The position numbers were made by a program, and so were the translations under genes. This document shows positions 1-9,293 of a stretch of 48,903 bases of DNA, piece by piece. Under the pieces are notes generated by a model. The model did no database searches. It saw only the letters and a program-made list of their open reading frames with translations, and had not been told where the DNA came from. Origin of the DNA: Photobacterium sp. Ph5 (lineage in GTDB: Bacteria; Pseudomonadota; Gammaproteobacteria; Enterobacterales; Vibrionaceae). The stretch is from positions 1 through 48,903 of the forward strand of contig NZ_JADQAQ010000036.1 of assembly GCF_022129445.1 (NCBI RefSeq), in the 5' to 3' direction. How positions within the stretch are numbered: position 1 is the stretch's first letter; each line of letters opens with the position of its first letter.

Positions 1-39
1 CCTTTCTGAAATTGGATTGAATTCTTAGGCATAACGTCA

Positions 40-94
40 CTCCTATACTTCAATACCTTGAAGTATAGGAGATAATTTAACAGTGGCTGTTAAA
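40..94 (+). promoter_or_regulatory. Two adjacent hairpins directly before the adhesin start
   Basis: Seen directly: a perfect 14-bp inverted repeat (40-53 with 58-71, four-base loop), then an 8-bp stem (TTTAACAG 76-83 with CTGTTAAA 87-94, loop TGG) that ends two bases before the GTG start at 97. The only good Shine-Dalgarno-like sequence, AGGAG at 67-71, is buried in the right arm of the first hairpin. A four-codon reading frame from GTG 83 (Met-Ala-Val-Lys, then TAG) ends overlapping the GTG at 97. The first hairpin could be the terminator of a gene left of the window, but no T-run follows. A role in translation control is inference. Confidence 0.5.
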
Positions 95-96
95 TA

Positions 97-1392
97 GTGG
101 TAATCAGGAATAAAAAAACCTATTTATTAATATCACTATTTTCATTACCTACTTTCGCTCAACCCCTTAATTTAAGTAATAATTTGAGTGATAATCCGTC
201 TAATACAACAATGAATACGAGTAATGTTCTCTTAGGTCAAAATGCCTCTATAACAAACAGTAACAATTCCGTTGCAATTGGTTATGCTTCATCAGCAAAA
301 GGGCAATCGAGTGTTGCTGAAGGTTATTCATCCAGTGCTAATGGTAATGCTGCAATAGCTATGGGGATTGCGGCAAAAAGCCAAGGTAATCAATCTGCCT
401 CTTTTGGCTCTAATGCACAAACCAACGGTAATAGTTCATCTTCATTTGGCTCTGGTGCTACAGCAACAGGCGTTCAAACTGAAGCATTTGGATCTACAGC
501 CAATGCTGATGGCAATGCTTCTATTGCCTTTGGTTCTAGTGCTAAAGCCACTGGGTATTCAACGACGTCTATGGGTACCAGTAGTGTCGCGAAAGGTGCA
601 TATGCAATGGCTGTGGGTACAAGTAGCCATGCTGACGGTAACTATTCAATGGCATTAGGGACTAAAGCGGCCGCTGGTGAAAAAGATATAACAATTGGTA
701 ACTATGCGACTGCATCAGGTAAACCTGGTTCTATTGCGATTGGTAATCAATCTGTTTCTACTGATGGCCAAGTATCATTTGGTAGCGATAAGATCCAGCG
801 TCGTTTAGAGCATATTCAAGCCGGTATAGCACAAACAGATGCGGTTAACGTAAGTCAGCTACATCAAGGTATTTCACAAGCAAATAAATATACTGATACT
901 CAAGTATCATCAACATTAAACCAAGCAAAGAGTTATACCAATACTTCAGCGGCTAACACTTTGCACCAAGCTAATGGATATACCGATGATAAAACAGCTG
1001 CAGCCGTTAAACAGGCTAACCATTATTCAGATATTGATGCTAGTAATGCCGTAAATAAAGCTGACCATTATGCGGATCAAAGTGCAGCATCAACACTCAA
1101 TAAAGCCAATAATTATACTGATCAACGTTTTGGTGAACTTAGCCAAGATATAGATAAAGTACATAACGAAGCCAATGCTGGTATTGCCAGCGCGATGGCA
1201 ATGAGTGCAGTGCCTTTCCGTCAAGGTTATCACTATACCGTGGGCTTAGGCGCTGCAAATTACGATAACCAATCAGCAATCGCATTAGGTGGAAAATTTG
1301 ATGTTGGGAAACGAGGAATCATTACTATCGCCGCTTCTGACGACTCAGAGCATGATACGGGGATTTCTGCTGGTGTTGGTATCGGATTCTAA
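97..1392 (+). CDS. Small trimeric autotransporter adhesin (YadA-like head, stalk and anchor)
   Basis: Surface adhesin of the type Vc trimeric autotransporter family, 431 residues. A signal peptide covers residues 1-21 (ending PTFA). Residues about 50-230 carry repeated head motifs of the form SxAxG..AxAxG typical of YadA-like left-handed beta rolls. A neck motif TDAVNVSQL lies near 247-255. Residues about 261-350 form six tandem 15-residue repeats of the pattern QANxYTDxxxxxTLN, the periodicity known for right-handed coiled-coil stalks. The last about 75 residues, starting near ASAMAMSAVP, form the YadA anchor barrel and end in an aromatic F. The GTG start is chosen because it gives the complete signal peptide. 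The Shine-Dalgarno context is poor (see the hairpins upstream). The protein is short for the family. The ligand cannot be told from sequence. Confidence 0.9.
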   Translation: MVIRNKKTYLLISLFSLPTFAQPLNLSNNLSDNPSNTTMNTSNVLLGQNASITNSNNSVAIGYASSAKGQSSVAEGYSSSANGNAAIAMGIAAKSQGNQSASFGSNAQTNGNSSSSFGSGATATGVQTEAFGSTANADGNASIAFGSSAKATGYSTTSMGTSSVAKGAYAMAVGTSSHADGNYSMALGTKAAAGEKDITIGNYATASGKPGSIAIGNQSVSTDGQVSFGSDKIQRRLEHIQAGIAQTDAVNVSQLHQGISQANKYTDTQVSSTLNQAKSYTNTSAANTLHQANGYTDDKTAAAVKQANHYSDIDASNAVNKADHYADQSAASTLNKANNYTDQRFGELSQDIDKVHNEANAGIASAMAMSAVPFRQGYHYTVGLGAANYDNQSAIALGGKFDVGKRGIITIAASDDSEHDTGISAGVGIGF

Positions 1393-1436
1393 TTGTCATC
1401 GATGTTTTACTCAGCTAATAATACTCTCTGACTAAT

Positions 1437-1477
1437 AACCACGTCCATCCGTAAACATTATTCGGATGTACGTGGTT
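1437..1477. terminator. Inverted repeat between convergent adhesin and RND genes
   Basis: A 15-base arm at 1437-1451 pairs with 1463-1477 with one mismatch and an 11-base loop. It sits between the adhesin stop and the RND stop and overlaps the last codons of the minus-strand gene. Neither side has a strong T-run, so bidirectional termination is likely but not certain. Confidence 0.5.
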
Positions 1478-4400
1478 GCCACCACCAGCGATAAAATCGT
1501 CTTATTACAGATTGAACATCTTGTAATATTAAATACAGTGATGGAACTAATAATAAGGTCACAACGGTGGCAAATAAAATCCCAAAGGCTAATGATGTTG
1601 CCATCGGAATCACGATCTGTGCTTGTAAGCTATCTTCTAATAAAATAGGCGCTAGACCAAAAAAGGTCGTTAATGACGTTAATACAATCGCTCTAAATCG
1701 AGCACATCCTGCATCAATGACCGCTTGCTGTAAGCCAACGCCTTGCTTTAATGCTCGATTAATAAAGGTAACTAAAACTAACGAATCATTCACCACAACC
1801 CCAGCTAATGCCAAAATACCAAACACACTGAGTAAATTAAGGGTAAGCCCAGCTAAATAATGCCCAGCTATTGCGCCGATAATACCAAATGGGATCACTG
1901 ACATAATAATCAGTGGCTGGCTATAAGATCGTAGTGGAATCGCCATTAGAGCGAAAATAGTAAGCAGTGCCAGTAAAGAATCACGAATTAAACTACCTTT
2001 AGTATTTTTTTCATCTTTTGCTCGACCATCTAACGCTATCTTAATATCAGGGTATTGCTGTTGAAATTTATCGAGTTTATTTGTCAAAATATCATTGTAG
2101 ATATCAGAAGGTGCTGTTTGTGCTTTATCAACATTGGCAGATACAATCACAGATCGTTTTCGATCAACACGATTGATGTTGGTGTAAGAAGATTCAATAT
2201 TAGCCGTAGCAACCTCTGTAAAAGGAACAAACTTGCCATTTGGTAACCTCACCTTCATGTTCTCCAAATATCCAATCGTGCTGCGTTCTTGTTGTGGATA
2301 ACGCACCATGACTTTAACTTCTTCATTGTTGCGCAAAACACGCTGTGCTTCGTAACCAAAAAAAGCATAACGAACTTGGTTAGCTAACGCTGATAATGAC
2401 AAGCCTAATGCTTCTCCTGCTGCGGTTAATTGTAATTTCACTTCAGGTATTGGTGATGAGAGATCATCTTTAATATTCAACGTCCCATCATACTCAGATA
2501 ACAGTTGTTGCATTGCTTTCGATGCGGCAGCAAGTTCCGTTAAATTTTCGCCTTTTAAACTAAACTGTAAATCACTTTGCTTACGATCAATCGAGGCATC
2601 ATAGGTGATATTTTTCACTCCGACCAAAGGTGGCATTTGTGCTTTCCATTGTTTTAATATTTCAAAGCTACTGATCGGTAACGTTTCTGTTTTATGAAGC
2701 TCGGCTAAGATAAATAAATCTTGGCGATTCGCCATATTCATATAAGCGTGTTTCACCACATTCACACCCAGCTCTTGATATATTTTGGCATCAGCTTGAT
2801 ACAATGCATCTTCTATTTGAGCCGCAACACGTGCGTTATTTTCATCAGAAGAAGACACGTCCATATCTACATTCACTTGAATATAATCAGATGGAAGGTT
2901 AGGGAAAAAGACCCATCGCAATTGGCCACTCACAACAAGTGCGATAGCAAGCATTAAGATGCCAGAAAAAGTCGCTAAGACACTATAGCGATGCCTCGTA
3001 CACAGGGTAATAAATCGACGATAGTTATGGTTAATAAACCTATCGACTGCGCTGTTAAAACGCAATTTTAAGCGTGAAAGTAAATGAGGTGTCTTACTCG
3101 GCGGTGTTAAACGCATACGCGCTAAATGAGCAGGAAGGATAAGTTTTGATTCAATCAAAGAAAAGCTTAAACAAAGCAATACAACCCAAGCAATGGCTTT
3201 AAAAAATTCAGTTCTGGGCGCATCCGAAATAAGCATCGGGATAAACGCCGCCATCGTCGTTAAAACGCCAAATGTTGCTGGAATCGCAACGTTTTGCACG
3301 CCTTTAATAACGTTTTCGATTCTCTGGCCTTTGTCTTTTACTTCGGTATAAACACTTTCCCCCACCACTATTGCATCATCAACAACTATCCCTAGCACTA
3401 AAATAAAACCAAACAGCGAGATAAGATTAATTGATACCGCAATAAACGGTGTTGGCATAAACAAAAGCGTACCAAGAAAACAAAATGGGATCCCTAATAT
3501 GACCCAAAACGCAACGCGTATATCAAGAAAAAGAGCCAGAATAACAAAGACTAATACGCCACCATATAGCATATTGGAAAGCATCATATTCAAACGCCCT
3601 TCCAAATAATGTGACATATCTCCCCATGTATCGAGATAGACACCCGAAGGTAACTGAGCTTGCTTTTTGGCTATATAGTCACTGACTTGATGTGAGATTT
3701 TAGTCGCATCTTCATCCGTTAAGTTTCGTACTTGAATAACTGCGGCTCGTTGGCGATTAAAACGATTTAAAATCCTATTTTCAACAAAACCGTCTGAAAC
3801 AGTGGCTACATCTGATAATAATAATCGGCTACCGTCTGAGCGTGTGCGTAAAACAATCGATGAAAACGCATCACCGCTATACAGTTGACCATTAGTTCGA
3901 ACCAATAAATCACCATCTTTGGCTTTAATAATGCCACCGGGTAAATCTATAGATCGCTGTTGAACAACATTCGCGACTTGCTCAAAGGTTAAGCTATACT
4001 TTCTTAGTGCATTTTCAGATACATCTATCGCTATTTCATAATCTTTTACGCCTGAAACGACAACATCAGAAGCACTGGTTTCGAGTAAAATATCGTCTCG
4101 AACTTGTTTAGCATATTCTTTTAATTGTCTTTCATTGAGATTGCCATAAAGCGAAATGAACATGACATTACTGGTAAATTCAGCCCGCTTGATCAACGGC
4201 GTTTCCATATTGACTGGAAACGTCGTGATGGCATCAATTTGTTGTTTGACATCATCTAGCACTTTCTCAAGATCGGCCCCTGTTTCAAGCTCTAAAGTCA
4301 ATGAAGCCAAGCCTTGAGAAGCGACAGATTCAATGCGCTTAATGTTTTTTACATTATCGAGCGATTGCTCAATTTTAATGTTAATACTTTGCTCTATATC

Positions 4401-4580
4401 TTCAGGAGATGCGCCTGGATAACTTGCCGTGATCATAATTCGATTCAAAGCAAAAGCGGGGAAAATTTCTTTATTAATTAAACTAATAGAAAATAATCCA
4501 CCTAAAATAACAAGCAGCATGAGTAAATTAGCAGCAACATGATTATGGGTAAACCAAGCAATTAATCCTTTTGCTTTCAT
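1458..4580 (-). CDS. RND efflux pump inner-membrane transporter (AcrB/HAE1-like)
   Basis: Proton-driven RND permease of 1,040 residues, the usual length. The N-terminus (KGLIAWFTHNHVAANLLMLL) matches the first transmembrane helix of the AcrB/MexB-type superfamily. It is followed by a periplasmic porter domain with SYPGASPEDIE, a block of helices near 340-500 with the conserved helix containing VVDDAIVVGE (paired Asp of the proton relay), a second porter domain, and a second helix block with VVNDSLVLV. It starts two bases after the stop of the upstream membrane fusion protein, so the two are co-transcribed. It presumably works with an outer-membrane TolC encoded elsewhere. Substrate is unknown. 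Relatives with this N-terminus are often annotated as multidrug or uncharacterised HAE1 pumps. Confidence 0.93.
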   Translation of the reverse strand: MKAKGLIAWFTHNHVAANLLMLLVILGGLFSISLINKEIFPAFALNRIMITASYPGASPEDIEQSINIKIEQSLDNVKNIKRIESVASQGLASLTLELETGADLEKVLDDVKQQIDAITTFPVNMETPLIKRAEFTSNVMFISLYGNLNERQLKEYAKQVRDDILLETSASDVVVSGVKDYEIAIDVSENALRKYSLTFEQVANVVQQRSIDLPGGIIKAKDGDLLVRTNGQLYSGDAFSSIVLRTRSDGSRLLLSDVATVSDGFVENRILNRFNRQRAAVIQVRNLTDEDATKISHQVSDYIAKKQAQLPSGVYLDTWGDMSHYLEGRLNMMLSNMLYGGVLVFVILALFLDIRVAFWVILGIPFCFLGTLLFMPTPFIAVSINLISLFGFILVLGIVVDDAIVVGESVYTEVKDKGQRIENVIKGVQNVAIPATFGVLTTMAAFIPMLISDAPRTEFFKAIAWVVLLCLSFSLIESKLILPAHLARMRLTPPSKTPHLLSRLKLRFNSAVDRFINHNYRRFITLCTRHRYSVLATFSGILMLAIALVVSGQLRWVFFPNLPSDYIQVNVDMDVSSSDENNARVAAQIEDALYQADAKIYQELGVNVVKHAYMNMANRQDLFILAELHKTETLPISSFEILKQWKAQMPPLVGVKNITYDASIDRKQSDLQFSLKGENLTELAAASKAMQQLLSEYDGTLNIKDDLSSPIPEVKLQLTAAGEALGLSLSALANQVRYAFFGYEAQRVLRNNEEVKVMVRYPQQERSTIGYLENMKVRLPNGKFVPFTEVATANIESSYTNINRVDRKRSVIVSANVDKAQTAPSDIYNDILTNKLDKFQQQYPDIKIALDGRAKDEKNTKGSLIRDSLLALLTIFALMAIPLRSYSQPLIIMSVIPFGIIGAIAGHYLAGLTLNLLSVFGILALAGVVVNDSLVLVTFINRALKQGVGLQQAVIDAGCARFRAIVLTSLTTFFGLAPILLEDSLQAQIVIPMATSLAFGILFATVVTLLLVPSLYLILQDVQSVIRRFYRWWWQPRTSE

Positions 4581-4582
4581 CG

Positions 4583-5824
4583 CTATTCTCCCTTATTCAC
4601 GACTTTAGGATTTACCACTTTTTTATCGGCAGCCATTAGTGGTGAAATATCAGGAGAATAACTATTACTCATCACCGTTGTGACTTCAGTGCCATCTATT
4701 AAACTATCAGGGCTTATTAAGGAAACTAACTCTCCATCTGTTAGCCCACCGATAATATAAGCATTTTCTGTATCTGAACGGACTACATGCACCTTTCGAG
4801 TTGTAGTTTTATTATCAGCATCAACCACAATGACCTGCTCAGATCGTACAACGTGTCGAGGTAACTTAATCACATCACTGACTTTTCTTCCTTGGATCTT
4901 TGTTGTTACGAATGTACCAAATTGCAAAATTGGTAGTGAGAAAGAAGCTGAATTATTGACGAGGGATGAATAACGGTTATAAGGATCATTAACTTCTGCG
5001 ACGAGATAAATCATTCGATTATCTTTATCAATTACACCTTCATTACGCACTAACTGTGCCGCCCAATGAATAACTTTCACTTCATTATATTGAGATTCTA
5101 AGGTGATCTTTGTTGTTTCAAGACCGGGTAAATCAAGATAAGCCATAGATTGCGGCGTGATAGGTAAACGAATTTCAGCCGTTTGCGTACCATACAACTC
5201 GCCAATTAACTTACCTTTCGTAACATAACTACCGATATTGATTTCTTTAGCTGTTACTAAACTATCGAAAGGGGCACGTATTTCTGTTTTAGTCAGATTG
5301 CGTTTAGCACGCTCTACAGCAGCTTGTGCAAACTTTACATTGGCTTCTTCTTGTTTGCGTTGAGGCTCACGTAAACCAAGAGACGTTTTTTTATTCGGAG
5401 AAACATCACGTAAGATCTTTTTAGCAACTTTTCCTCGCGCAATTTCTTCTTTTAATTTCGCTTGTGCTTGCGCCAATGTCGCTTCAGCTTGGGCAAGATC
5501 GGCATGATAGTCACTATCATCTAAACGTGCTAATAACTCTCCTTTTGTAACGAATTCTCCTACAGCAAAATCAGGAGAAATGTATTTGACCGAACCCACT
5601 ACTTCAGAGACAACTTCTGCTTTTTGCTTGGGTTCAACAATTCCATATGAACCTACGGTGAGTTGCACATCTTGTTTTTGTATTTTAATGACTTGTAAAA
5701 CAGGAGGCTGAACTGTAACTTTTTGCTGCTCTGGGCGTTTTTTGGTATTTATCAACAATACTGACGCCACAATAAACATTGCGATAATAACCAAAGGTAG
5801 TAATCGTCTTACCATTACATGCAT
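4583..5824 (-). CDS. RND efflux periplasmic adaptor (membrane fusion protein)
   Basis: 413-residue HlyD/AcrA-type adaptor. One N-terminal membrane anchor (about residues 8-26, LLPLVIIAMFIVASVLLI) is followed by a split lipoyl/barrel-sandwich domain (VGSYGIVEPKQKAEVVSEV...VGEFVTKGELLARLDDSDY and IRAPFDSLVTAKEINIGSYV), an alpha-helical hairpin rich in Ala, Gln and Lys (about 110-180), a beta-barrel, and a membrane-proximal domain. It lies directly upstream of the RND gene with a 2-bp gap. It links the transporter to an outer-membrane channel. The ATG at 5824 follows AGGGAT at good spacing. An in-frame ATG at 5815 is an alternative start. Confidence 0.92.
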   Translation of the reverse strand: MHVMVRRLLPLVIIAMFIVASVLLINTKKRPEQQKVTVQPPVLQVIKIQKQDVQLTVGSYGIVEPKQKAEVVSEVVGSVKYISPDFAVGEFVTKGELLARLDDSDYHADLAQAEATLAQAQAKLKEEIARGKVAKKILRDVSPNKKTSLGLREPQRKQEEANVKFAQAAVERAKRNLTKTEIRAPFDSLVTAKEINIGSYVTKGKLIGELYGTQTAEIRLPITPQSMAYLDLPGLETTKITLESQYNEVKVIHWAAQLVRNEGVIDKDNRMIYLVAEVNDPYNRYSSLVNNSASFSLPILQFGTFVTTKIQGRKVSDVIKLPRHVVRSEQVIVVDADNKTTTRKVHVVRSDTENAYIIGGLTDGELVSLISPDSLIDGTEVTTVMSNSYSPDISPLMAADKKVVNPKVVNKGE

Positions 5825-6279
5825 GCTTTTAATCCCTAATCAGCGCATTTCAATAATCAGATCTTGTTTCTATTGTAGAGCATAGATGAATGGTCAAAAG
5901 TAGAAACTGCTTGCTGATTTATACGTAATAAAGTGTGAATTTGTTCACTATGTCATTCTTATTTTTGATTATTTATACATACCATCGTTTAATCGTGTGA
6001 CCTATTAGCTTTACTTTGTCTCTTACACACCAACCGATGGTAAGTGTTAACCAAAGTAATAAAAGGTCGCACTTTGCTCGTTACTCCCCCTTGAAAATCA
6101 CTTTCACGCCCTTATTTCTTATTTAGAAAGACTATTTAGTTACATCGATTTACGTTTATTAAACATGTAAATCGTACATATTTAGATGGAAGTTCAACTT
6201 TTTTAGTCATGGTTAACATGTAAAATCAATTAGTTAAATAAAAGCAAAAAAAAAGATTAGAAAAACTTATTAAAATGTA
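5825..6279. other. Intergenic DNA between the efflux operon and ibpA
   Basis: AT-rich with no open frame I would support. An inverted repeat CGATTTAC 6146-6153 with GTAAATCG 6167-6174 lies near the middle. A sequence resembling a heat-shock promoter, CTTGAAA (6090-6096) with CCCTTATT (6109-6116), is only a partial match to the sigma-32 consensus. The efflux promoter must lie between about 5830 and 5950, but I could not pick one convincingly. Confidence 0.4.
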
Positions 6280-6308
6280 TTGACCGAACAATTACGGAAG
6301 CATATATT
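6280..6308 (+). promoter_or_regulatory. Sigma-70 type promoter of ibpA
   Basis: TTGACC at 6280-6285 and TATATT at 6303-6308 are separated by exactly 17 bases. This places the transcript start near 6315, just before the first hairpin of the thermometer leader. A housekeeping promoter with heat control at the RNA level is a known arrangement for ROSE-controlled genes, though many ibp genes also have sigma-32 promoters. Confidence 0.65.
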
Positions 6309-6316
6309 AATTACAC

Positions 6317-6480
6317 GAACTGCCAAATGGAGTTCAAAGTGCTAATAAGATTCGCCTGATCAGGGAATGCCTTATTAGTTCTGTTTTATCGGATCACTTA
6401 ATCGATCCGCTTAGTGTAAAACGACAGCTTTATATAACCTCTGTCAACACTAAGACTATTGCTTATTATTGAGGATAGTT
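6317..6480 (+). promoter_or_regulatory. ROSE-type RNA thermometer in the ibpA 5' leader
   Basis: Five consecutive hairpins fill the leader. H1 is 6317-6335. H2 is 6342-6378 (CTAATAAG with CTTATTAG, plus inner pairs). H3 is CGGATC 6390-6395 with GATCCG 6404-6409. H4 is 6410-6454 (CTTAGTGT with ACACTAAG, then GACAG with CTGTC). H5 is 6455-6479. In H5, ACTA pairs with TAGT, then UU pairs with GA of the Shine-Dalgarno. G6461 is left bulged or facing a G, and CU pairs with AG. This is the UUGCU-against-AGGA arrangement that defines ROSE elements. Known for the family: heat melts this helix and frees the ribosome site of small heat-shock genes. That it works here is inference, but the match is unusually exact. 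Confidence 0.82.
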
Positions 6481-6483
6481 ACT

Positions 6484-6924
6484 ATGCGTAATGTAGATTT
6501 CACTCCCCTATACCGCCACGCTATTGGTTTTGATCGTTTATTCAACCTTGTTGAAGCAAGCAGCAACAAAGCACAGGCAACCGGATACCCTCCGTACAAT
6601 ATCGAGCAAACTGACGAGAATAATTACCGTATTACAATGGCGGTAGCTGGTTTCTCTGAAGATCGCTTAGATCTTACTCAAAATGAAAATATGCTTGTTG
6701 TAACAGGAACTAAGGCTCCTGAAGAAAACAAGAACTTTATCTATCAAGGTATTGCTGAGCGTAACTTTGAACGTAAATTCCAACTTGCAGATTACGTAAA
6801 AGTTGTTGGTGCAAATTTAGAGAATGGTTTACTTCATATCGATTTAGAGCGTGAAGTACCTGAAGCAATGCAACCACGCAAAATTGCTATTGGTAAAGCA
6901 GCAACACTGCCAACTGAAGAGTAA
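6484..6924 (+). CDS. ibpA: Small heat-shock protein IbpA
   Basis: 146-residue alpha-crystallin-domain holdase that binds unfolding proteins and hands them to DnaK and ClpB. The N-terminus [20 protein letters not shown] and the stretch [20 protein letters not shown] closely follow enteric Ibp[18 protein letters not shown] lies in the alpha-crystallin core, and a C-terminal IxI-like anchor (KIAIG) is present. The ATG at 6484 is chosen because it starts the family N-terminus and has GAGGA at 6471-6475. A TTG 15 bases upstream would overlap the Shine-Dalgarno sequence. It is followed by dnaK, consistent with one stress module. Confidence 0.96.
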   Translation: MRNVDFTPLYRHAIGFDRLFNLVEASSNKAQATGYPPYNIEQTDENNYRITMAVAGFSEDRLDLTQNENMLVVTGTKAPEENKNFIYQGIAERNFERKFQLADYVKVVGANLENGLLHIDLEREVPEAMQPRKIAIGKAATLPTEE

Positions 6925-6965
6925 TTTCAACGCTATTAATTAGCCTTGAGTAGATAACATATTTA

Positions 6966-7010
6966 GAGCTATCACCTTTTTTCGACCTAAATTCGACGGG
7001 TTGATAGCTC
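6966..7010. repeat. Inverted repeat between ibpA and dnaK
   Basis: GAGCTATCA at 6966-6974 is the exact reverse complement of 7002-7010. No T-run follows, so it is a weak terminator for ibpA. The right arm overlaps the -35 region of the proposed dnaK heat-shock promoter, so read-through from ibpA and initiation at dnaK may interfere. Confidence 0.5.
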
Positions 7011-7029
7011 ACTATATTCATCCCCTATC
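7000..7029 (+). promoter_or_regulatory. Probable sigma-32 heat-shock promoter of dnaK
   Basis: GTTGATA at 7000-7006 resembles the CTTGAAA -35 and CCCCTATC at 7022-7029 resembles the CCCCATNT -10 of sigma-32 promoters, with a 15-base spacer. The -10 is like that of the enteric dnaK P1 promoter. The start would be near 7037, giving a leader of about 130 bases. Confidence 0.55.
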
Positions 7030-7167
7030 GGGAAATCATATTTAAATTGCATTGATATTTGGCTGGAGGTAAGCGCTTCAACCAACATTATTCTTACCAT
7101 TAATAAAATATCGAACATGATTCAGATAAGAATAACTAATCAATGCGATACATTGAGGAAAAGATTT

Positions 7168-9057
7168 ATGAGTAAAATTATCGGTATTGACTTAGGTACA
7201 ACTAACTCTTGTGTTTCTGTATTAGACGGTGACATGCCACGTGTTATTGAAAATGCGGAAGGCGAACGTACAACAGCTTCTGTGATCGCATATACAGATG
7301 GTGAAACCTTAGTCGGTCAACCCGCAAAACGTCAGGCGGTAACCAACCCTGAAAATACGTTATTTGCAATTAAGCGTTTAATTGGTCGTCGTTTTGAAGA
7401 CGAAGAAATTCAACGTGATCTTTCTGTCATGCCATACAAAATTGTCAAAGCTGACAACGGCGATGCATGGGTAGAAGCAAAAGGTCAAAAAATGGCGGCA
7501 CCTCAGGTTTCTGCTGAAGTTCTGAAAAAAATGAAGAAAACAGCAGAAGAATATTTAGGTGAAAAAGTGACAGCTGCTGTAATTACAGTACCTGCTTACT
7601 TTAATGATGCACAGCGTCAAGCAACCAAAGATGCTGGTCGTATTGCAGGGCTTGAAGTTAAACGTATTATCAATGAGCCAACAGCAGCTGCTCTAGCTTA
7701 TGGTTTAGATAAAAAAGGTGGCGATCGCACAATCGCAGTGTACGACTTAGGTGGTGGTACCTTTGATATTTCTATTATCGAAATTGATAACGTTGATGGC
7801 GAACAAACCTTTGAAGTATTAGCAACCAATGGTGATACACACCTTGGTGGTGAAGATTTCGATACGCGTATGATCAACTACCTTGTTGATGAGTTTAAGA
7901 AAGATCAAGGTATTGATTTACGCAATGATCCACTTGCAATGCAGCGTGTAAAAGAAGCGGCTGAAAAAGCGAAAATTGAGCTTTCTTCTGCACAGCAAAC
8001 TGATGTGAATCTCCCTTATGTGACAGCGGATGCAACAGGTCCTAAGCACATGAATGTTAAGATCACACGTGCAAAATTGGAATCACTAGTTGATGAGCTA
8101 GTACAAGGTACATTGACCCCTGTAAAATCAGCACTTAAAGACGCTAACTTGAATGTAAGTGATATCACTGACGTTATTTTAGTGGGTGGTCAAACACGTA
8201 TGCCACTGGTACAAAAAACAGTTGCAGACTTCTTTGGTAAAGAACCACGTAAAGATGTTAACCCTGATGAAGCAGTTGCTATGGGTGCTGCGATTCAAGG
8301 TGGCGTATTAGCGGGTGATGTAAAAGATGTTCTTTTACTTGATGTTACTCCTCTCTCTTTTGGTATTGAAACCATGGGGGGTGTGATGACAAGTTTAATT
8401 AACAAGAACACCACAATCCCAACTAAAGCTGAGCAAGTGTTCTCAACCGCTGAAGATAACCAAAGTGCAGTAACGATCCATGTTCTCCAAGGTGAACGTA
8501 AACAAGCGATGCATAACAAATCACTTGGTCAGTTTAATCTTGAAGGTATTCAAGCTGCGCCTCGTGGCATGCCACAAATTGAGGTTACTTTTGATTTAGA
8601 TGCTGACGGTATATTGAATGTATCAGCAACCGATAAGGCAACAGGTAAAGCGCAAAAGATCACGATTCAAGCATCAGGTGGTTTAACTGAGGCTGAGATT
8701 GAAAAAATGGTTCAAGAAGCTGAAGCAAATAAAGAAGCTGACATGCAATTTGAACAACTGGTCACAGCGCGTAACCAAGCAGATCAATTGATCCATAGCA
8801 CACGCAAACAGTTAACTGAAGCTGGCGATAATTTACCAGCAGCAGATAAAGAAAGCGTTGAATCAGCAATCTCGGCACTTGAGAGTGTGAAATCTGGCGA
8901 TGATAAAGACGCCATTGAAAAACACACTCAAGCATTGATGACTGCAGCACAAAAGCTGATGGAGCAGGCTCAAGCGAACAACCAGCATCAAGCAGAAACG
9001 CAAAATGAAGCGAAAAGCGACGATGTTGTGGACGCAGAGTTTGAAGAAGTGAAGTAA
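7168..9057 (+). CDS. dnaK: Hsp70 chaperone DnaK, probably a second copy
   Basis: 629-residue ATP-dependent Hsp70. The N-terminal [10 protein letters not shown] phosphate loop, [12 protein letters not shown], and VGGQTRMP mark the nucleotide-binding domain. The linker reads [11 protein letters not shown], and a beta-sandwich substrate domain follows. A helical lid ends in a tail with [12 protein letters not shown]. The ATG at 7168 begins the conserved [10 protein letters not shown] and has GAGGAAAAG upstream. An in-frame ATG at 7117 would add 17 residues foreign to the family. The tail lacks the usual last residues after EEVK, and one residue is missing in [11 protein letters not shown] compared with E. 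coli DnaK (an extra Q there). No grpE is nearby, and the next gene is a J-protein without a zinc domain. I infer that this is a paralogous stress copy. A search of the rest of the genome would settle it. Confidence 0.93.
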   Translation: MSKIIGIDLGTTNSCVSVLDGDMPRVIENAEGERTTASVIAYTDGETLVGQPAKRQAVTNPENTLFAIKRLIGRRFEDEEIQRDLSVMPYKIVKADNGDAWVEAKGQKMAAPQVSAEVLKKMKKTAEEYLGEKVTAAVITVPAYFNDAQRQATKDAGRIAGLEVKRIINEPTAAALAYGLDKKGGDRTIAVYDLGGGTFDISIIEIDNVDGEQTFEVLATNGDTHLGGEDFDTRMINYLVDEFKKDQGIDLRNDPLAMQRVKEAAEKAKIELSSAQQTDVNLPYVTADATGPKHMNVKITRAKLESLVDELVQGTLTPVKSALKDANLNVSDITDVILVGGQTRMPLVQKTVADFFGKEPRKDVNPDEAVAMGAAIQGGVLAGDVKDVLLLDVTPLSFGIETMGGVMTSLINKNTTIPTKAEQVFSTAEDNQSAVTIHVLQGERKQAMHNKSLGQFNLEGIQAAPRGMPQIEVTFDLDADGILNVSATDKATGKAQKITIQASGGLTEAEIEKMVQEAEANKEADMQFEQLVTARNQADQLIHSTRKQLTEAGDNLPAADKESVESAISALESVKSGDDKDAIEKHTQALMTAAQKLMEQAQANNQHQAETQNEAKSDDVVDAEFEEVK

Positions 9058-9111
9058 TTACTCTCGATAGTTTGCTATCAGTGGTAGCATTCAATCGCAA
9101 TGAATAGAGAC

Positions 9112-9142
9112 GGGCGAAGAGATCAACATCTCTCGCCCTTTT
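9112..9142 (+). terminator. Intrinsic terminator after dnaK
   Basis: GGGCGA plus GAGAT (9112-9123, one bulged A) pairs with ATCTCTCGCCC (9128-9138), followed by TTTTCT. It separates dnaK from dnaJ, so dnaJ needs its own promoter, or some read-through. Confidence 0.85.
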
Positions 9143-9263
9143 CTACAATAACAACATGCAAAATGTAAATCTAATTTGGCTAACTATCTGTGCCTTTAAT
9201 CGTTCATTACGCTTAAATCAATTATCGTTTTTGGGTATGATTAGCGGAGAATGTTCCAGATAG

Positions 9264-9285
9264 TTATCTCAGTTGAGATAAGAGG
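9264..9285 (+). promoter_or_regulatory. Hairpin abutting the dnaJ ribosome-binding site
   Basis: TTATCTC (9264-9270), loop AGTT, GAGATAA (9275-9281). The right arm runs directly into AGAGG (9281-9285), the Shine-Dalgarno of the ATG at 9294. It could tune dnaJ translation. It does not match a named thermometer class. Confidence 0.35.
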
Positions 9286-9293
9286 TGTTACCA

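Noticed and set aside
879..1146. CRISPR-like or nucleotide tandem repeat
   Set aside because: The 45-base periodicity is in frame and reflects the 15-residue protein repeats of the adhesin stalk.
6090..6116. Sigma-32 promoter for ibpA
   Set aside because: Only 5 of 8 bases of the -10 match and it would give a leader over 350 bases; the TTGACC/TATATT promoter at 6280 is better placed.
7068..7098. GGTAAG/CTTACC repeat before dnaK as a thermometer
   Set aside because: Only 6 bp with a 19-base loop and it does not cover the dnaK ribosome site.
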